In this document: positions 26,101 to 37,900 of the stretch, piece by piece
How the letters are laid out: every line of letters begins with the position of its first letter
Position numbering within the stretch: the first letter of the stretch is position 1
Source: Rhea pennata
Lineage: Eukaryota; Chordata; Aves; Rheiformes; Rheidae
Assembly: GCF_028389875.1 (NCBI RefSeq)
Contig: NC_084673.1
Span: forward strand, 17,211,501 to 17,275,500
DNA: 64,000 nucleotides
Direction: 5' to 3'
The notes under the pieces: generated by a model
What the model was told of the DNA's origin: nothing
The model's database searches: none
Seen by the model: the letters and a program-made list of their open reading frames with translations, nothing else
Program-made: the position numbers and the translations under genes

Positions 26101-26806
26101 TGTAGCAGCTGCAAGGTTTAAGTGTGGCAGAACCACTATGAAGGACTGGGTCACCTAGCTTCCATTAGAAGTAAAAAAAAGAAAAAAAAAAGTGAAGCAG
26201 CTTGGAAAATCTACCTGTGATTTTTTGTTATTTATCTCTTAGGTCTCCTCTCTCTTTAGTGGAGGTGTCTGTTGTCTGCACATCACTTACTACAAATCTC
26301 AGTGTTCAATATAAGCCATTTTATTTTCACTTGTCTCTTCAGACAATTTCATGATAGTCTCTCTTCTTTTTTTCCCATATGGCACCCTTTTGTGAGAACA
26401 AATATTAGATCTATTCTGCTTGTGTGGAGAAAGGAGGCGTAACGATACCTAAATGACTTTTTAATCAAACGAGTGCTACTGCTTCAGACAAGGGAAGGGT
26501 ATGTGGCATTTGTCCTATGGAATCTATTCTATGAGGAAATCTAGTAGATTAGATTTGTATGAACAGGCATTTATTTAGCTGTAAATAATAACCGTTCCTA
26601 GATAGCATTTAACCTATCCATAGCACTGTAGGAAAAAATTACAAGATCATGCCAGATTTGGGAATGTAAGATCCACAGAAAATCTCTGAACATCTCCCAT
26701 AGACACAGAGGAAGGAAACCACTTTGCTGTCACTCTGCTGTGGTGATGCACCCCTCCAATGACCTGAATTCTTCCTGCTCCTTCTACATATCTGGCTTCA
26801 AATGTC
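23110..26806. other. Intergenic DNA, no gene recognised
   Basis: No supported gene. The longest ATG frame here (24,316-24,831, 171 codons) overlaps an L2-like repeat motif and has no recognisable domain, so it is treated as a chance frame. A short GC inverted repeat (CCCCGGG and CCCGGGG) lies at about 24,679-24,701. Confidence 0.55.
24561..24617 (+). mobile_element. Possible L2-like LINE 3' fragment
   Basis: AGACTGCAAAGCTTTTAGGG, CAGGAACTGCCTTTTCTCTG and CTAATGCTCAGTACAGTA resemble the conserved tail of L2 elements, which reads like 'agactgtaagctccttgagggcagggactgtc' and 'ccagcgcctagcacagtg'. It is short and decayed. Confidence 0.45.
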
Positions 26807-26832
26807 TTTTTTTTTTTTTTTTTTTTTTTTTT
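26807..26832. repeat. Poly-T tract (T26) abutting CR1
   Basis: Twenty-six T residues end directly at the 5' truncation point of the CR1 copy that follows. It may be the insertion target or a separate simple repeat. Confidence 0.85.
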
Positions 26833-26833
26833 C

Positions 26834-28176
26834 TGGAGACACCCACAAAATTTGCTGCAAGGTTCAGCTTTCTGTAATGATGATTTAAACATGCTGATGG
26901 AGGAAAAGAAGGTGATCAGGAGTAGCCAGCATGGATTCACCAAGGGGAAGTCCTGCTTAACCAATCTCATAACCTTCTACGATGGAATGACTGGCTGGGT
27001 AGATGGGGGAAGAGCAGTGGACATTGTGTACCTTGACTTCAGCAACGCTTTTGACACTGTCTCCCATAACATCCTCCTACATAAGCTCAGGAAGTGTGGG
27101 TTAGACGAGTAGACAGTGAGGTGGATTGAGAACTGGCTGAAAGACAGGGCTCAGAGGGTCGTCATCAGTGGTGAGGGGTCTAGTTGGAGGCCTGTGTCTA
27201 GTGGTGTCCCCCAGGGTTCAGTACTTGGTCCCATCCTGTTCTACTTATTCATCAATGACCTGGATGAGGGGACAGAGTGCCTCCTCAGCAAGTTTGCTGA
27301 TGATACCAAGCCGGGAGGAGTGGCTGACACACCTGAGGGCTGTGCTGCCATTCAGAGAGACCTGGCCAGGCTGGAGAGTTGGGCAGAGAGGAACCTCTTG
27401 AGGTTCAACAAGGGCAAGTGCAGAGTCCTGCACCTAGGGAGAAATAACCCCAGGCACCAGAACAAACTGTGGGCTGACCTGCTGGAGAGCAGCTCTGCAG
27501 AGAAGGACCTGGGAGTGCTGGTGGACGACAAGTGGACCATGAGCCAGCAATGTGCCCTTGAGGCCAGGAAGGCCAATGGTCTTCTGGGCTGCATTAGGAA
27601 GACTGTTGCCAGCAGGTCAAGGGAGGTGATCCTGCCCCTCTATTCAGCCCTGGTGAGGCCTCATCTCAAGCACTGTGTCCAGTTCTGGGCTCCCCAGTAC
27701 AAGAGAGACATGGAGCTGCTGGAGAGAGTCCAGCGTAGGGCTATGAGGATGATCAGAGGGCTGGAGCATCTGCCCTGCGAGGAAAGGCTGCAAGAGCTGG
27801 GCCTGTTTAACCTGGGGAAGAGAAGACTGAGGGGGGATCTGATCAATGTCTACAAGTACCTGAAGGGAGGGTGTCAAGGGGACGGGGACAAACTCTTTTC
27901 AGTTGTCCCATGTGACAGGACAAGAGGCAATGGGCAGAAACTGAAGCACGGAAGTTCCGCCTGAATGTGAGGGGGAATTTCTTCACTGTGCGAGTGACGG
28001 AGCACTGGACCAGGTTGCCCAGAGAGGTTGTGGAGTCTCCTTTTCTGGAGATATTCAAGGCCCACCTGGATGCAACCCTGTCTACCATGCTCTAAGTGAC
28101 CCTGCTGAGCAGGGAGGTTGGACTAGATGATCTCCAGAGGTCCCCTCCAACCTTACTGATTCTATGATTCTGTGAT
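26834..28176 (+). mobile_element. 5'-truncated avian CR1 LINE, RT to 3' end
   Basis: About 1.34 kb of CR1 begins inside the reverse-transcriptase region and runs to the 3' terminus. The terminus reads GATTCTATGATTCTGTGAT, the octamer-like repeat typical of chicken-type CR1 in place of a poly-A tail. Just before it are TAGATGATCTCCAGAGGTCC and CCTCCAACCTTACTGAT, which are hallmark CR1 3' UTR sequences. The copy is close enough to the consensus for long open frames to survive, so it is far younger than the two minus-strand copies. 5' truncation is the usual outcome of CR1 target-primed reverse transcription. No target-site duplication could be identified with confidence. Confidence 0.96.
26852..27964 (+). 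pseudogene. CR1 ORF2 reverse transcriptase remnant
   Basis: This is the C-terminal half of the CR1 ORF2 polyprotein, which in intact elements is a cytoplasmic/nuclear endonuclease-reverse transcriptase acting on its own RNA. Visible RT blocks in order are FDTVSHN (about 27,048-27,068), [10 protein letters not shown] (27,203-27,232), and FADD at 27,293-27,304, which is the metal-binding catalytic box. They are followed by the typical thumb and C-terminal sequence with SVLGP-, LHLGRNNP- and [18 protein letters not shown] blocks. The frame is broken by a TAG at 27,110-27,112, where the family normally has tryptophan. Reading then drops out near 27,950 into a premature stop at 27,962, so a frameshift separates it from the usual ORF end. 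The endonuclease domain is absent because of the 5' truncation. It is not functional. Confidence 0.93.
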
Positions 28177-28629
28177 CGAGAAAACCTTGTTGCCTTCTCT
28201 CCCTGGTCTTTAGAAAGCCATACAAATAGGGTGGCTGGAGGCTGCTCTGGAGTCGGGAGGTGCTGTCCCTTCATCCAGGAGGTTTCTGTCCAAGGGAGCA
28301 GACAATGCTGTCTGGAGGAAGCAGCTATGACAGTAACGTGGCGCTCGCTTTATTTTCCGCATGGCTACAGTTGCTATTATGAGGCTTATCCTAGACCTAG
28401 AAAAGAGAATTCAGGCCTTCCAGTCCACTTCCAGTTAATATACCCAGATGTTTAAGATTCAGATTATGTTCATTGGTGTGTATCTGGAATTTCTCACGTG
28501 TTCTCAGTGTTGTTCCAAAAATGGCTAGGTATAACAACTGACTTGGATTAATAAGCATGGGGGGAAATGGATAAACCTGCAGTTCTCAATGCAATATCAA
28601 TGTCTAGTAATATTGTCCTCATGCATGTA

Positions 28630-28748
28630 TTGTTAATACAAACTATTAATAACATTAATACATAATATAACATAGTAATTATGTTATAATAAATAACAAA
28701 ATATAAAAACATGAAAACATAGTAATAACATAAAAACATTAATAACAA
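28630..28748. repeat. AT-rich degenerate tandem repeat
   Basis: Units resembling AAACATAGTAATAAC and ATAAAAACATTAATAAC recur with variation over about 120 bases. No coding content. The composition favours replication slippage. Confidence 0.7.
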
Positions 28749-29591
28749 GGGATATTTTTATATAGAACAGGAAAAAATACTAAATTGAAGTAAAGTGAAG
28801 TATCAAAGAGAAGTAATTTGAATAAACATCTGACATTGGGTATGTATTCTGATATACGCACCCCTGTACCCAACGTCTCAGGAGACCTCAGTGTCTGACA
28901 TTTATGAAGCTGTGTATGTTAGACTGAGCCTGTATTTGCTGCTACAGCAAACAAACATTTACACCTAATGATGACAAGTGTATCCTCTTTATGCCATGAA
29001 CAGCTGATTTTCAAACAAAGATAAGAGAATTATATGTTATGTATTCCATCTGTAAAACTAATTAACTCCTTTGATTTAACTGAGAAAGGTGATGGGTTTT
29101 GAAGCTCAGCTTTACTGAAAATTGACCTTTCCATCTACAAACATACCATTTAATTTACAAGAGAAACAAAACCTTCAGAATTGTATTTACTCAGTTACTT
29201 TAATAAAGGTCAACCCTTTTCAGAAACAATTGTAAATGTGGCATTTAGCCTTTCATATTTTGAAAAGTGTTACTTGAATTTCTACATCCAGATAGAACAT
29301 TGCCTTTGAATCAAAAACACCTAAGTAAATATGAACAAAGAAATTTTTTGTAATTGTCTCTATTTAAGATGTTGTAATCAACCCTGAATTTTTATACTCC
29401 CCTAGGAGTATTTTCTTTCTGCTATGGCTAAGGTCAGTTGATGTTCTGTACCTGCAGTACACATATTAAGAACGAACATAGTTAAAAGATCCACCAAGTT
29501 CAGCAGGAAATAGAAGAGGATTTTTCTTTGACCTTTTGGAAAGAGACTTGGCAAATTCATTGAAGAGAAACTTATTCATCTGAGATATGGA

Positions 29592-29692
29592 GGCCCCAGT
29601 CCAGCAAAGCACTTTAGTATATGATTGACTTTAAGTGTGAGTAGCTCCGCTGCAGCCAATAGGTCTACTCCTGTGCTTGACGCTAAGCAGCA
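29592..29692. mobile_element. Degenerate palindromic MITE-like repeat
   Basis: GGCCCCAGTCCAGCAAAGCA, then TTGACTTTAAGTGTGAGTAG, faces GTCTACTCCTGTGCTTGACG and CTAAGCAGC. The right part is the approximate reverse complement of the left. The same symmetric layout is known in amniote repeats with 'cctgcaaagcacttaagcatgtgcttaactttaagc' arms. It is old and non-coding. Confidence 0.6.
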
Positions 29693-32600
29693 GTTATTTG
29701 TATTGTATCTGAGCCCTGGGAGGCCAGGCTGGAGCACAGCCTGCTGTGTAATAAACTGAAAAAATAAAACAAAGAAGTACCCTAAAAAGCTGACAATTTC
29801 AGTGTTTTGTTTAGTATCAGGACCTTTCTGAGATCAAAGAATCTAATCATGCTGGTCCCCACACAATAAGGGGAAATAGGCAGCAGGAGAGAATTTCCAT
29901 GTTTCTTCTACCTGTCTTGCTTACCTGTATAGCTGCAAGGAATTATGGTTTAACCTGCCGCCTCTCTAATAGAAACTGCAACAAATAAAAGCCTAAAAGT
30001 TTGTGCAATCTAAAGAGGAAAAGACTGAATAAGAGCGAGGTGAGACAAGCAGAGATTTAAAGCTGTTCTTTTCACTCCTGGTTTCTCTCTGGAAGTGCAT
30101 TCTTTCTTAAGAGTAGGCACTGCTGGTCAGGTGGGAAGTTTTTTCCTATTTTGTGCTGCTGCAATAGGAGAAAGTGTTGCAAGTCTGCTGGGGACCCCAA
30201 ACATTTGTTCAGAAAATTGGACTTGCTGAAGAAAAGCCAGTTTCTTACAAGGTATTTGTGATGCTATTGAGTGTGTGGATGCTATAAGCAACTGCAGAAC
30301 CCATCCAGCAGCTTCAGTGAAGAAAGGATTTACATAAATCCAATAAAAAAGCTTACATTTGTCATCATATGATAACATTTCAAACTAGCATGTGGAAAAT
30401 TCTGTCTAATAGAATTAGCCAGAGAATTGGATGGCTCAGGACATTTCAGTCAGATTAATGCTAATCTTACATTGATTTACACTGCGAGGAAACTTTCTCT
30501 CTAGAATAAACATACTGGAGACAGTTCAAAAATGTTATAACTCTGTTGACTTCAGTGCTGCTACACCTAAAATGAATGAAACTTGTCCTCCTAAGACTCC
30601 TTTTCTACAGTTTTTACGCAATATTAAGTGCCACTGCTTTTAAGAGTCCCAAGTAATTGTGGATGAATCCCAAATTATTGCTTCTTTGATTTTATTCAAA
30701 GTTTCATACCAGTCCTGGGTTTTGTGGGCTAAGCATTGTAGGCTGAATTTTAAGTTTGAGAGCTGCAAAGAAAAGAGAGGAGAAAGCACTATGTAAACCA
30801 AAATGTATTAATCACTGAATGGACAGAGGTGCTTGCTCTGGCTGCTGTGTACCTGCTTTGTTTGGCTGAAGTTTCCAGAGAACTCTCCCTCACAGTTTTT
30901 GCCAAAAGCCACACATAAAGAAGGGGTACTTGCTGCATCTTATTCAATCCTAGCTGTGTCCAGTTTTGCATATAGAAGATCTTGAAGTCTTGATTTGAGT
31001 TCTCATTTTTGCAACTCTATCATCTCTCTTAGTACTGTAAGAAATTGTCATCAGTTAAGAAGTTAAAGATATTTTAAGGAGGGAGGGGAGAAATGTATTT
31101 TCAGGTCATTTCCTACAGCTATCAAGCCTTTTAGGTGCGAGCCCTTAGTCACAATCGTATTGCTAGACTTCTGTATGAAATAATGGCTACAATAACAAAA
31201 ATGATTTCTTGAAGTACTTGACAGATTTTCCCCTGTAGTAGAGATCAGTAATGTTTTAGCTAAATAAAGTATTTATCTCAGTACAGAAAGAGCCTAAATT
31301 CTGTCTCATTGTGAAATGGATCTAAAAATACGGGTTGATGAAACAAGTTCAGTTATTCTTTCCCAGAGCTGCAGTAATGCATGTTTCACCTCCATAAACT
31401 GTATTCTTTCAAGTCTTCCAGTCCTTTACAGTGTTGTCACTAAAAATGCAATTTCACTCAAGTCAGCAATAAATCTCAAAGCTAGCTAGAGAAGTCTTTG
31501 TAATGTATTTTAAGTGACACTTCTGTCTTGTCATGTGTCATTTGGACAGTAATAAAATGGCAATGGTTGGCATGAAGCTAGAAGCATCAGACTGTAGGCA
31601 TTGGATCAGGCAACACGTACAGCTTTGTTATAGAAAGAAAACATGCATTTTTGGCTAGGGAAAGATCTTATTTTGCAGAAGCTATAATGATAATGATAAT
31701 ACAACAGACAAGGCAGTCTGTTCCTGTCAAGTTCCAATAACTCTTTTAGAATATCCTTTCCCTTGTTCCAAAACAAATTCTTTTCTGGGCTCAAAAGGTG
31801 AAATCGTAGAGCTTGAAATCCTTATTGCTTTGGAGCTAAGTATAGAGTAGTTTAAACATCAGTGGGAAATGGAGAAAATATGTGAATGTGGAATGCAGTG
31901 GGAAAAAAAATAAGCAAATAGGAAGGCATATGCCAACATATCCAGCTGTCTAAATGAAACGACTAATGAATGCATTGTTACTTTAACTCTGAAAACAAAT
32001 ACTTACAGCTTATACTTACAGAAACCTCACTACTGAAGATTAAGATTTGGTTGAACCTCACTATGTCAAGATGACGTACTTAGTAATAAGCACTGCTTTG
32101 AACCCAATAGTAAAAGCAATCTGAGAGTGAATACTAAAAAGGTTCTTTTACTAATGAAGGAATCTCCTTAAAAGAAAACTCTGAGACAAATACATCTACT
32201 GTCAAGCACCAGCTGTGTTAGAGTTTCATGTTTATCTTATAGAGACCTTGGGTACTAAAAATGTACCCTTCACCCTTTCAAACTGGGCATAAATATTTCA
32301 ATAAAGAGAATTCTGAAAATACTTTTTTTTTCTTTGAAAGAGATATAGGAAAAGTTCTGTCTGTGTTTGTGTGTATATGCTCAAATATTGCAACATTATT
32401 TGTTATTTGTAATGGGATTTGTGAATGAGATTTGTCTTTGAAAACTTATTCATAAGGGACTGCAGATATTGCACTTGCAAATGTAATGCTTCTGGCTGCT
32501 GTTCTAGCACTAGCAGCATGCCAAGGGGCTGGCTGGGAAGCATTTGGTGCACAGCATTATCTAGCTCTGTTCACACTCCCTCATATTCTCTTCCTTCCCT

Positions 32601-34440
32601 CTCTTCCTCCCAGGTTGACACAAATTCTACTAGCAGTTTAGAAACTGAAGAGAGAAAAATAACAAGTTCCCATGTATTCTTTAAATACTCAGAAGTCCCA
32701 CTGATCACAGTGGGAAGTTTGCATATGAAAGGATGACAAGGTTGGGTGGTAACCAAAATCCATATTTGAAAAATGGCAAAAGCTTATTCTCCTAAGCTGT
32801 AGAGATGATTAGAATGCAGCAATTCCATGTTTCTGTTCAGTTGCTAGCCTAATCCAGGCAGCTGGACAGCATAAAGATACAAAAATATACCAAAAGGCTC
32901 CTGTTTAAACCAAAAGCTGGGTTATCTTGCTTAACAGGTGTTTATTTGTTCTTTTTTTCATATTAGCTTAGAGGAAATAAGCAGTAAAGAGAGCATCCTA
33001 CCTAAGAGAAGAATGCAAAGGGCAAGAAAAGATGAAGTTAATCGTCGTTATGTTGGTGATGTCACTGCCCCAGTATTTTGTATTCCACTTGTGGCTTCTA
33101 AGCTGCTTCAGGCTCCTTGCTAACATTTGATTAAGGCATCACATGGTGTCTTGAAGGTGATATGGCAGCTGCCCCCAGGCAATTTGAAACAAAAAATAGA
33201 GGTGTGAGTGCGCCCACACACATATGGACTGTATTGACTTACACAGAACTGGTCTTCTGAGAATGGTGACAGATAGCCAATGAGCCTAGGTCTTTGGCTC
33301 TGCTCTGAAAAACACTGTTCTGACTGTAAATTTTGCTGACTTGTTTGGAGCAGTGTATTAACTCTCTCATAAACTGCCTGTGCACATTTCTCTATTTTAA
33401 ATGCGGTTCATTCTTTCATGGTTTTGTGAGCCTCTGTTTGATGACAAAGTAGCTCTTCGCTTGTCAAAGGCTGAATGCCACTTCTGTACAGCGCTGGAGC
33501 TTTTTGTGCCTAGCTATCAGTGCATGCCAGTGTTCAACAGCAAAGTGATGAATTCATAAAATGTACTAGCTGTTCAGCATTAAAAATTCTGCACCGCTAG
33601 GACATGATAATTGCACAGACTTGAGAAAATGTTTTGGGGTTTTCTTCTACAACAAGTCTCTGTGTCTGGGAGTTGATGCTCTAACCCCTACTTGTATGAA
33701 GAGACTTCGGCAGCATTTCCCCCCTCTCTAAATAGCATGTCTGCTGCCGTGCTCAGCTTCAGGCTGGAAGTGCTAGTGAAGCCTTCCATCCCCCCTTTAC
33801 ACATGTGGGTGACAGAATAATCTATTTTTTCCCCAAGACTGTTTTTGGCAAACAAGATATCATAAGGAATCGAGCAAATAAGCATTCTCACAGGAGGTAT
33901 TCGGAAAGCAGATTTGAAAGAGCTGATGAGTTTGCAAATCACCCAGATAAGGAGCAGAAATGACGGCATGTGACTAGGGTGACCAGTCACACTTAGGAAC
34001 CTCAGTGAGCCGATACTTCCTTCATTCAGATGTAAGGTGAACAGTGCCATCACCTCTAAATCCACTTGAGGATTTTTCACATGAATTGTACATGCAGGCT
34101 CTGCTGTTCCATTTATAGATTTAAGTTTTGAAAAAAAAAAAGAGTTTGTTACTAATGCTAAAGCTTGTAAGACAAAAGCAAAGACATAGCCTATATTTGG
34201 TTACAAAATATGTGTTTTATTACATGCCCCTGTTAACTTGTTTGCATCTCTGAATATATAGTGGTAAACAGTTAGAAGAATAGCCTTAGGTCTCATTCAG
34301 CTTCATGCCATTTGCTCTTAACAAAGCTTCTCATGTTTATGTGACCATATCAAATAAGCCCTGAGCTCCTGGAGGAAGATGAAGGGGTGTCACAGAAACC
34401 AAAGAGTTACTCAAGGCAGAGAGTGGTCAAAATTCTCTAA

Positions 34441-34570
34441 TCTAGGTGCTTAAAGATAGGCTCCTGTGTCCATGTTTGACTGCAAAGTAACCAGACTTCT
34501 CAGAGGTACAGCTCTTCAGCTGCTTTCACTGATTTATATTGTTTTCAGGTGCCTAAATTAGAGAGTTAAT
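34441..34570. mobile_element. Degenerate palindromic MITE-like repeat
   Basis: TCTAGGTGCTTAAAGATAGG, GACTTCTCAGAGGTACAGCT, TTCAGCTGCTTTCACTGATT and GTTTTCAGGTGCCTAAATTA occur in the order seen in amniote palindromic repeats built around 'ttttcagaggtgctgagcacc' and 'cagctcccattgacttca'. It is substantially decayed. A related TAGTTGCCTAACTGG piece follows near 34,667. Confidence 0.55.
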
Positions 34571-34756
34571 TTCAGAGGGTGTTATTCACAGTTTAGAGGT
34601 AATGCAAAATGCAGTTACTCAGTGCAGTTACTCTTTCTGCTTTTATAATGTGCTCAGATGTAGAGTTAGTTGCCTAACTGGGGAATCAGGGTTTCTTTTT
34701 CATGCCTCTATTTTGTTTTCTTTACATCAGTCAGTCAGTCATTCCTGGTTCTGAAG

Positions 34757-34810
34757 AAAAAAAAAGAAAGAAAAAAAGGAAAGAAAAAGCTAAGTCTTTT
34801 TTTAAAAAAT
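34757..34810. repeat. A-rich simple repeat
   Basis: AAAG/AAAAAG units run for about 50 bases and lie between two palindromic repeat fragments. Confidence 0.75.
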
Positions 34811-34840
34811 GTGTATCACATAATGTGTTCTTTGAGGGTT

Positions 34841-34910
34841 TGAGCCTGTGCCCATTGAGGTCAATAACAAAGCTTTCATTGACTTCAGTGGTGCAGAATC
34901 AGGCCCTGAG
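34841..34910. mobile_element. Degenerate palindromic MITE-like repeat
   Basis: TGAGCCTGTGCCCATTGAGG faces TTGACTTCAGTGGTGCAGAA with TCAGGCCCTGA. The halves are inverted copies of a 'cctgatcctgcncccattga' arm found in many amniote genomes. Confidence 0.6.
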
Positions 34911-37900
34911 GCTCGAAGAATTAGTACATTGTAATCCCTCACTGCTACGAGGGAAAGGGGCTCGTGAGTGCATATCCCACTGCCAACAACGGGATACCAG
35001 GCGGTTAGCATTTCACGCACCGAAAGCATATGCACTTAAAATCCATACAGGTTTTAGAAGTCTTAAATGAAAGGTAGTCCCTGCCTAGCTTCCCCTGAAG
35101 TTACCTCACTCCAGTCTGCAATATGGAGTATTAGCAGATACATTCAGAAAGTAAGAGATAATTTCCTAAGAAGTAACAGTGTACAATAGAACTTTTCCAG
35201 TTTCTGATTTAAAAATATTAATTAGCAGCCCAGATCATGTGGAATTAATCAGACCGAACACAATTGCAGCGTATTTATGTATGGGGCAGAGGTATAGTCT
35301 GCTTGTTTTATCATCTCCTCTGTCATCGATCATGTACAGGACATTTTACAGAGTAAAGTTTTGAAATGATTAACTGCCCTCTTCCCCACAGTACTTCGCA
35401 CATTTGATCGATTTCTAGTCATTTCATTCAGCCCTGACCTTGCTGAGTTACAGTCATTTCTATACCCCCAAATCCAGTTAATCTGTGCTTAGTGTCTGTA
35501 TATCTCCCAACAACCAAAATACTTAAATATTAATCAACTTCTGCTTGTAAGTGTCTAATTCTGTTTGGGCTTCCTAAATTGTTGTTACGCTGTGATTGTA
35601 GTACTCTGCATACAAATTGTAGGGCCAGTTCCTGAGGTTCGTAATCCTTTCTTAGACAGGGAAATCTATCGAAGATGGGAGTGGACACCCCAAATTCGTA
35701 AGGTTATTTGGCTCAACCTCCTTTTTTAGAAAAGAGCTTTGGACTAGAATAGCCAGCTGTGACTTTGAAGCACTGAGAAACATTAGGCAAGGAGTGGGAG
35801 GAGAGAAGGGGAGGGTAGGGACAGTTTGCTGACTGTCTGACTCCAGTGGTAGGGAATATTGTCACGTCCGTGTGCACTAGTTTTCCTTTCCATGCTGCTC
35901 CTTGCTCAGGGCTGCTTTTGTGATCATCCAAGTACCTTTCATCTCCAAATCATTTGGGGGAAATTGCCTTTCCTCCCCAAATCATCTACTCTGCTGAAGA
36001 GAAGGCAAAGTCACAGAGCTGAAACATGTGCTCACCCCTTCCTGAACAGTTTTGCCCAGAGCAGGGAGTCTGTTCGCTGCGCGTTCTCACTTTGCAGTCC
36101 TGCTCGCGGGGAGGGTTAAGAACTGGTTATGTTGGCTTTTGTGCCGAAAAGAGGCTTTCACTGGTCTCCTGCTTCTGCTTGCCAGGAAGAGCCAACATAG
36201 CTTGCAGGTGCAACTTGGACTCCTACAAGCAGCTTCAGGCAGGAGCATTTGGAAGTTTGTGTGTTTTACTCTCAATAAATCCTATTGACAGGCTTCAGGC
36301 TGCAAGGATGTCACTGGGGTAGTGGTATCACGGAGACACCATCGACGGTCTTGTTTAGCCTGCAGAGACTTTTCTTGCTGGTGAGGTTGGGAGCGGAGAG
36401 ATATAATTTGACTCTGAGGACCCCAAATGAGTTTGCAGAACTGAGAGCCTGAAAGTACATTTCTAATCTTTAAATGAATATGTTTGGTACATGTAATCCA
36501 GAGATCCATGGGACTCCATAGTGCTGTTTCTACAGAGCTGTTGGAAACTATTTCATTTCTGGGGTAGTTGGAAGCATTCCACCTCCTAAACTGGAAATAA
36601 ATTTCCCCTTATGAAGAATGTATACATACATATACTGCATGTTTTTAAGATGTTATGATCACAGATTAATCAAAATAATATTAGAATAATGCTTCCTCCT
36701 TCTTGCATATGTGATTTTAAACTATATAGTTTTGATATTTCAAGACTATCAGTGAGTCTGTGAGAAAGTCTTACATTCTGGACTGGACAAGTAGAGCAAA
36801 CAAGATTTTGCAGTAAGTCTCAGGGCAAGCAGAGTACAACACACACATGCCATGGGAAAAATCAGGTTAAAAGTCTGGAGGGGTGGTTGCAGGAAGAAGA
36901 GGAAAAGGGGACAGAAGATAAACTGAAATGAAACAACTTCATCCTGGATAGTTACATATTCTACGTAATGACTTGGAGTCCATTCTGACATCCACTCAAG
37001 TCAGCGAGGGTTTCTTATTCAGTGCACCCAAGACCAGGATTTTATCTCAAGGCTGCATCTTTGTATTTCTAGGCCTAATGATCTGAAGACATTGAGGTGG
37101 TCTGTTAACTTGGAAAAATACTGTTGCTACTAAGAGCTGTCATTCGGTCGTCTTCTGGCTTGAGTAGCCTAAATGGTCTTGTATGTTCCAAAACCTCACT
37201 GATTCAGTAAAAGCCTTTTGATGAACACCAACTAAAATTGAGAGAGTAGATCTTCCCTGATGAACCAATTTTGGAAATTTTGGTTATATTTTGTCATCAA
37301 AAATCAGCATTGCTGACGGATGTGAGAAGTACTGTCAGCTGATATTTGGGTTTTTAGCTTACAGCTATAATTCAGAGAAAAGAATTATTTTCATGTATCT
37401 ATTTTAGAAGATCAATATCAGCTTCTTTGAAATGTGTCATAATGAAGACATATGGGAGTGTGAAGTTATGGGGACTGTGTTATTTGTCCAAAGACCCTTC
37501 ATAAATATGAAAAATACAGGAAGAATCTTTAAAAGGTTTTCTGAAAAAGTCGGTACATGTATTTCATACTGAATATATGTAGAAATTAGTTGATTTTCAA
37601 TTCATTATTGTGCAAAGTACGGAAAATGCATTCACTGAGAACAAGTAGTAAAACAGCTGGATTCTGGCCTTGTTTTAAATGCAAATCTCAGCACACTTGC
37701 AAAGTTCCCAATGTCATTGCCAATGTGAAATAGCTGTTTGAAGTCAAGGAAATCTCACACTGCAGTCAAGGAGGCCTGAGATAGAACAGCAGATGTACCG
37801 GGAGCACGTGAGCACACTCGCATCCTTCCCTGCCACTGTGGGAACATGTCCATCATGGCTCAACATTTACTTGGGCTGACAGTAGGATTGCAGGGGTATT

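Noticed and set aside
33688..34080. 130-codon minus-strand frame
   Set aside because: It opens with GTG and shows no domain, signal peptide or repeat pattern. A frame of this length is plausible by chance in a 64 kb window.
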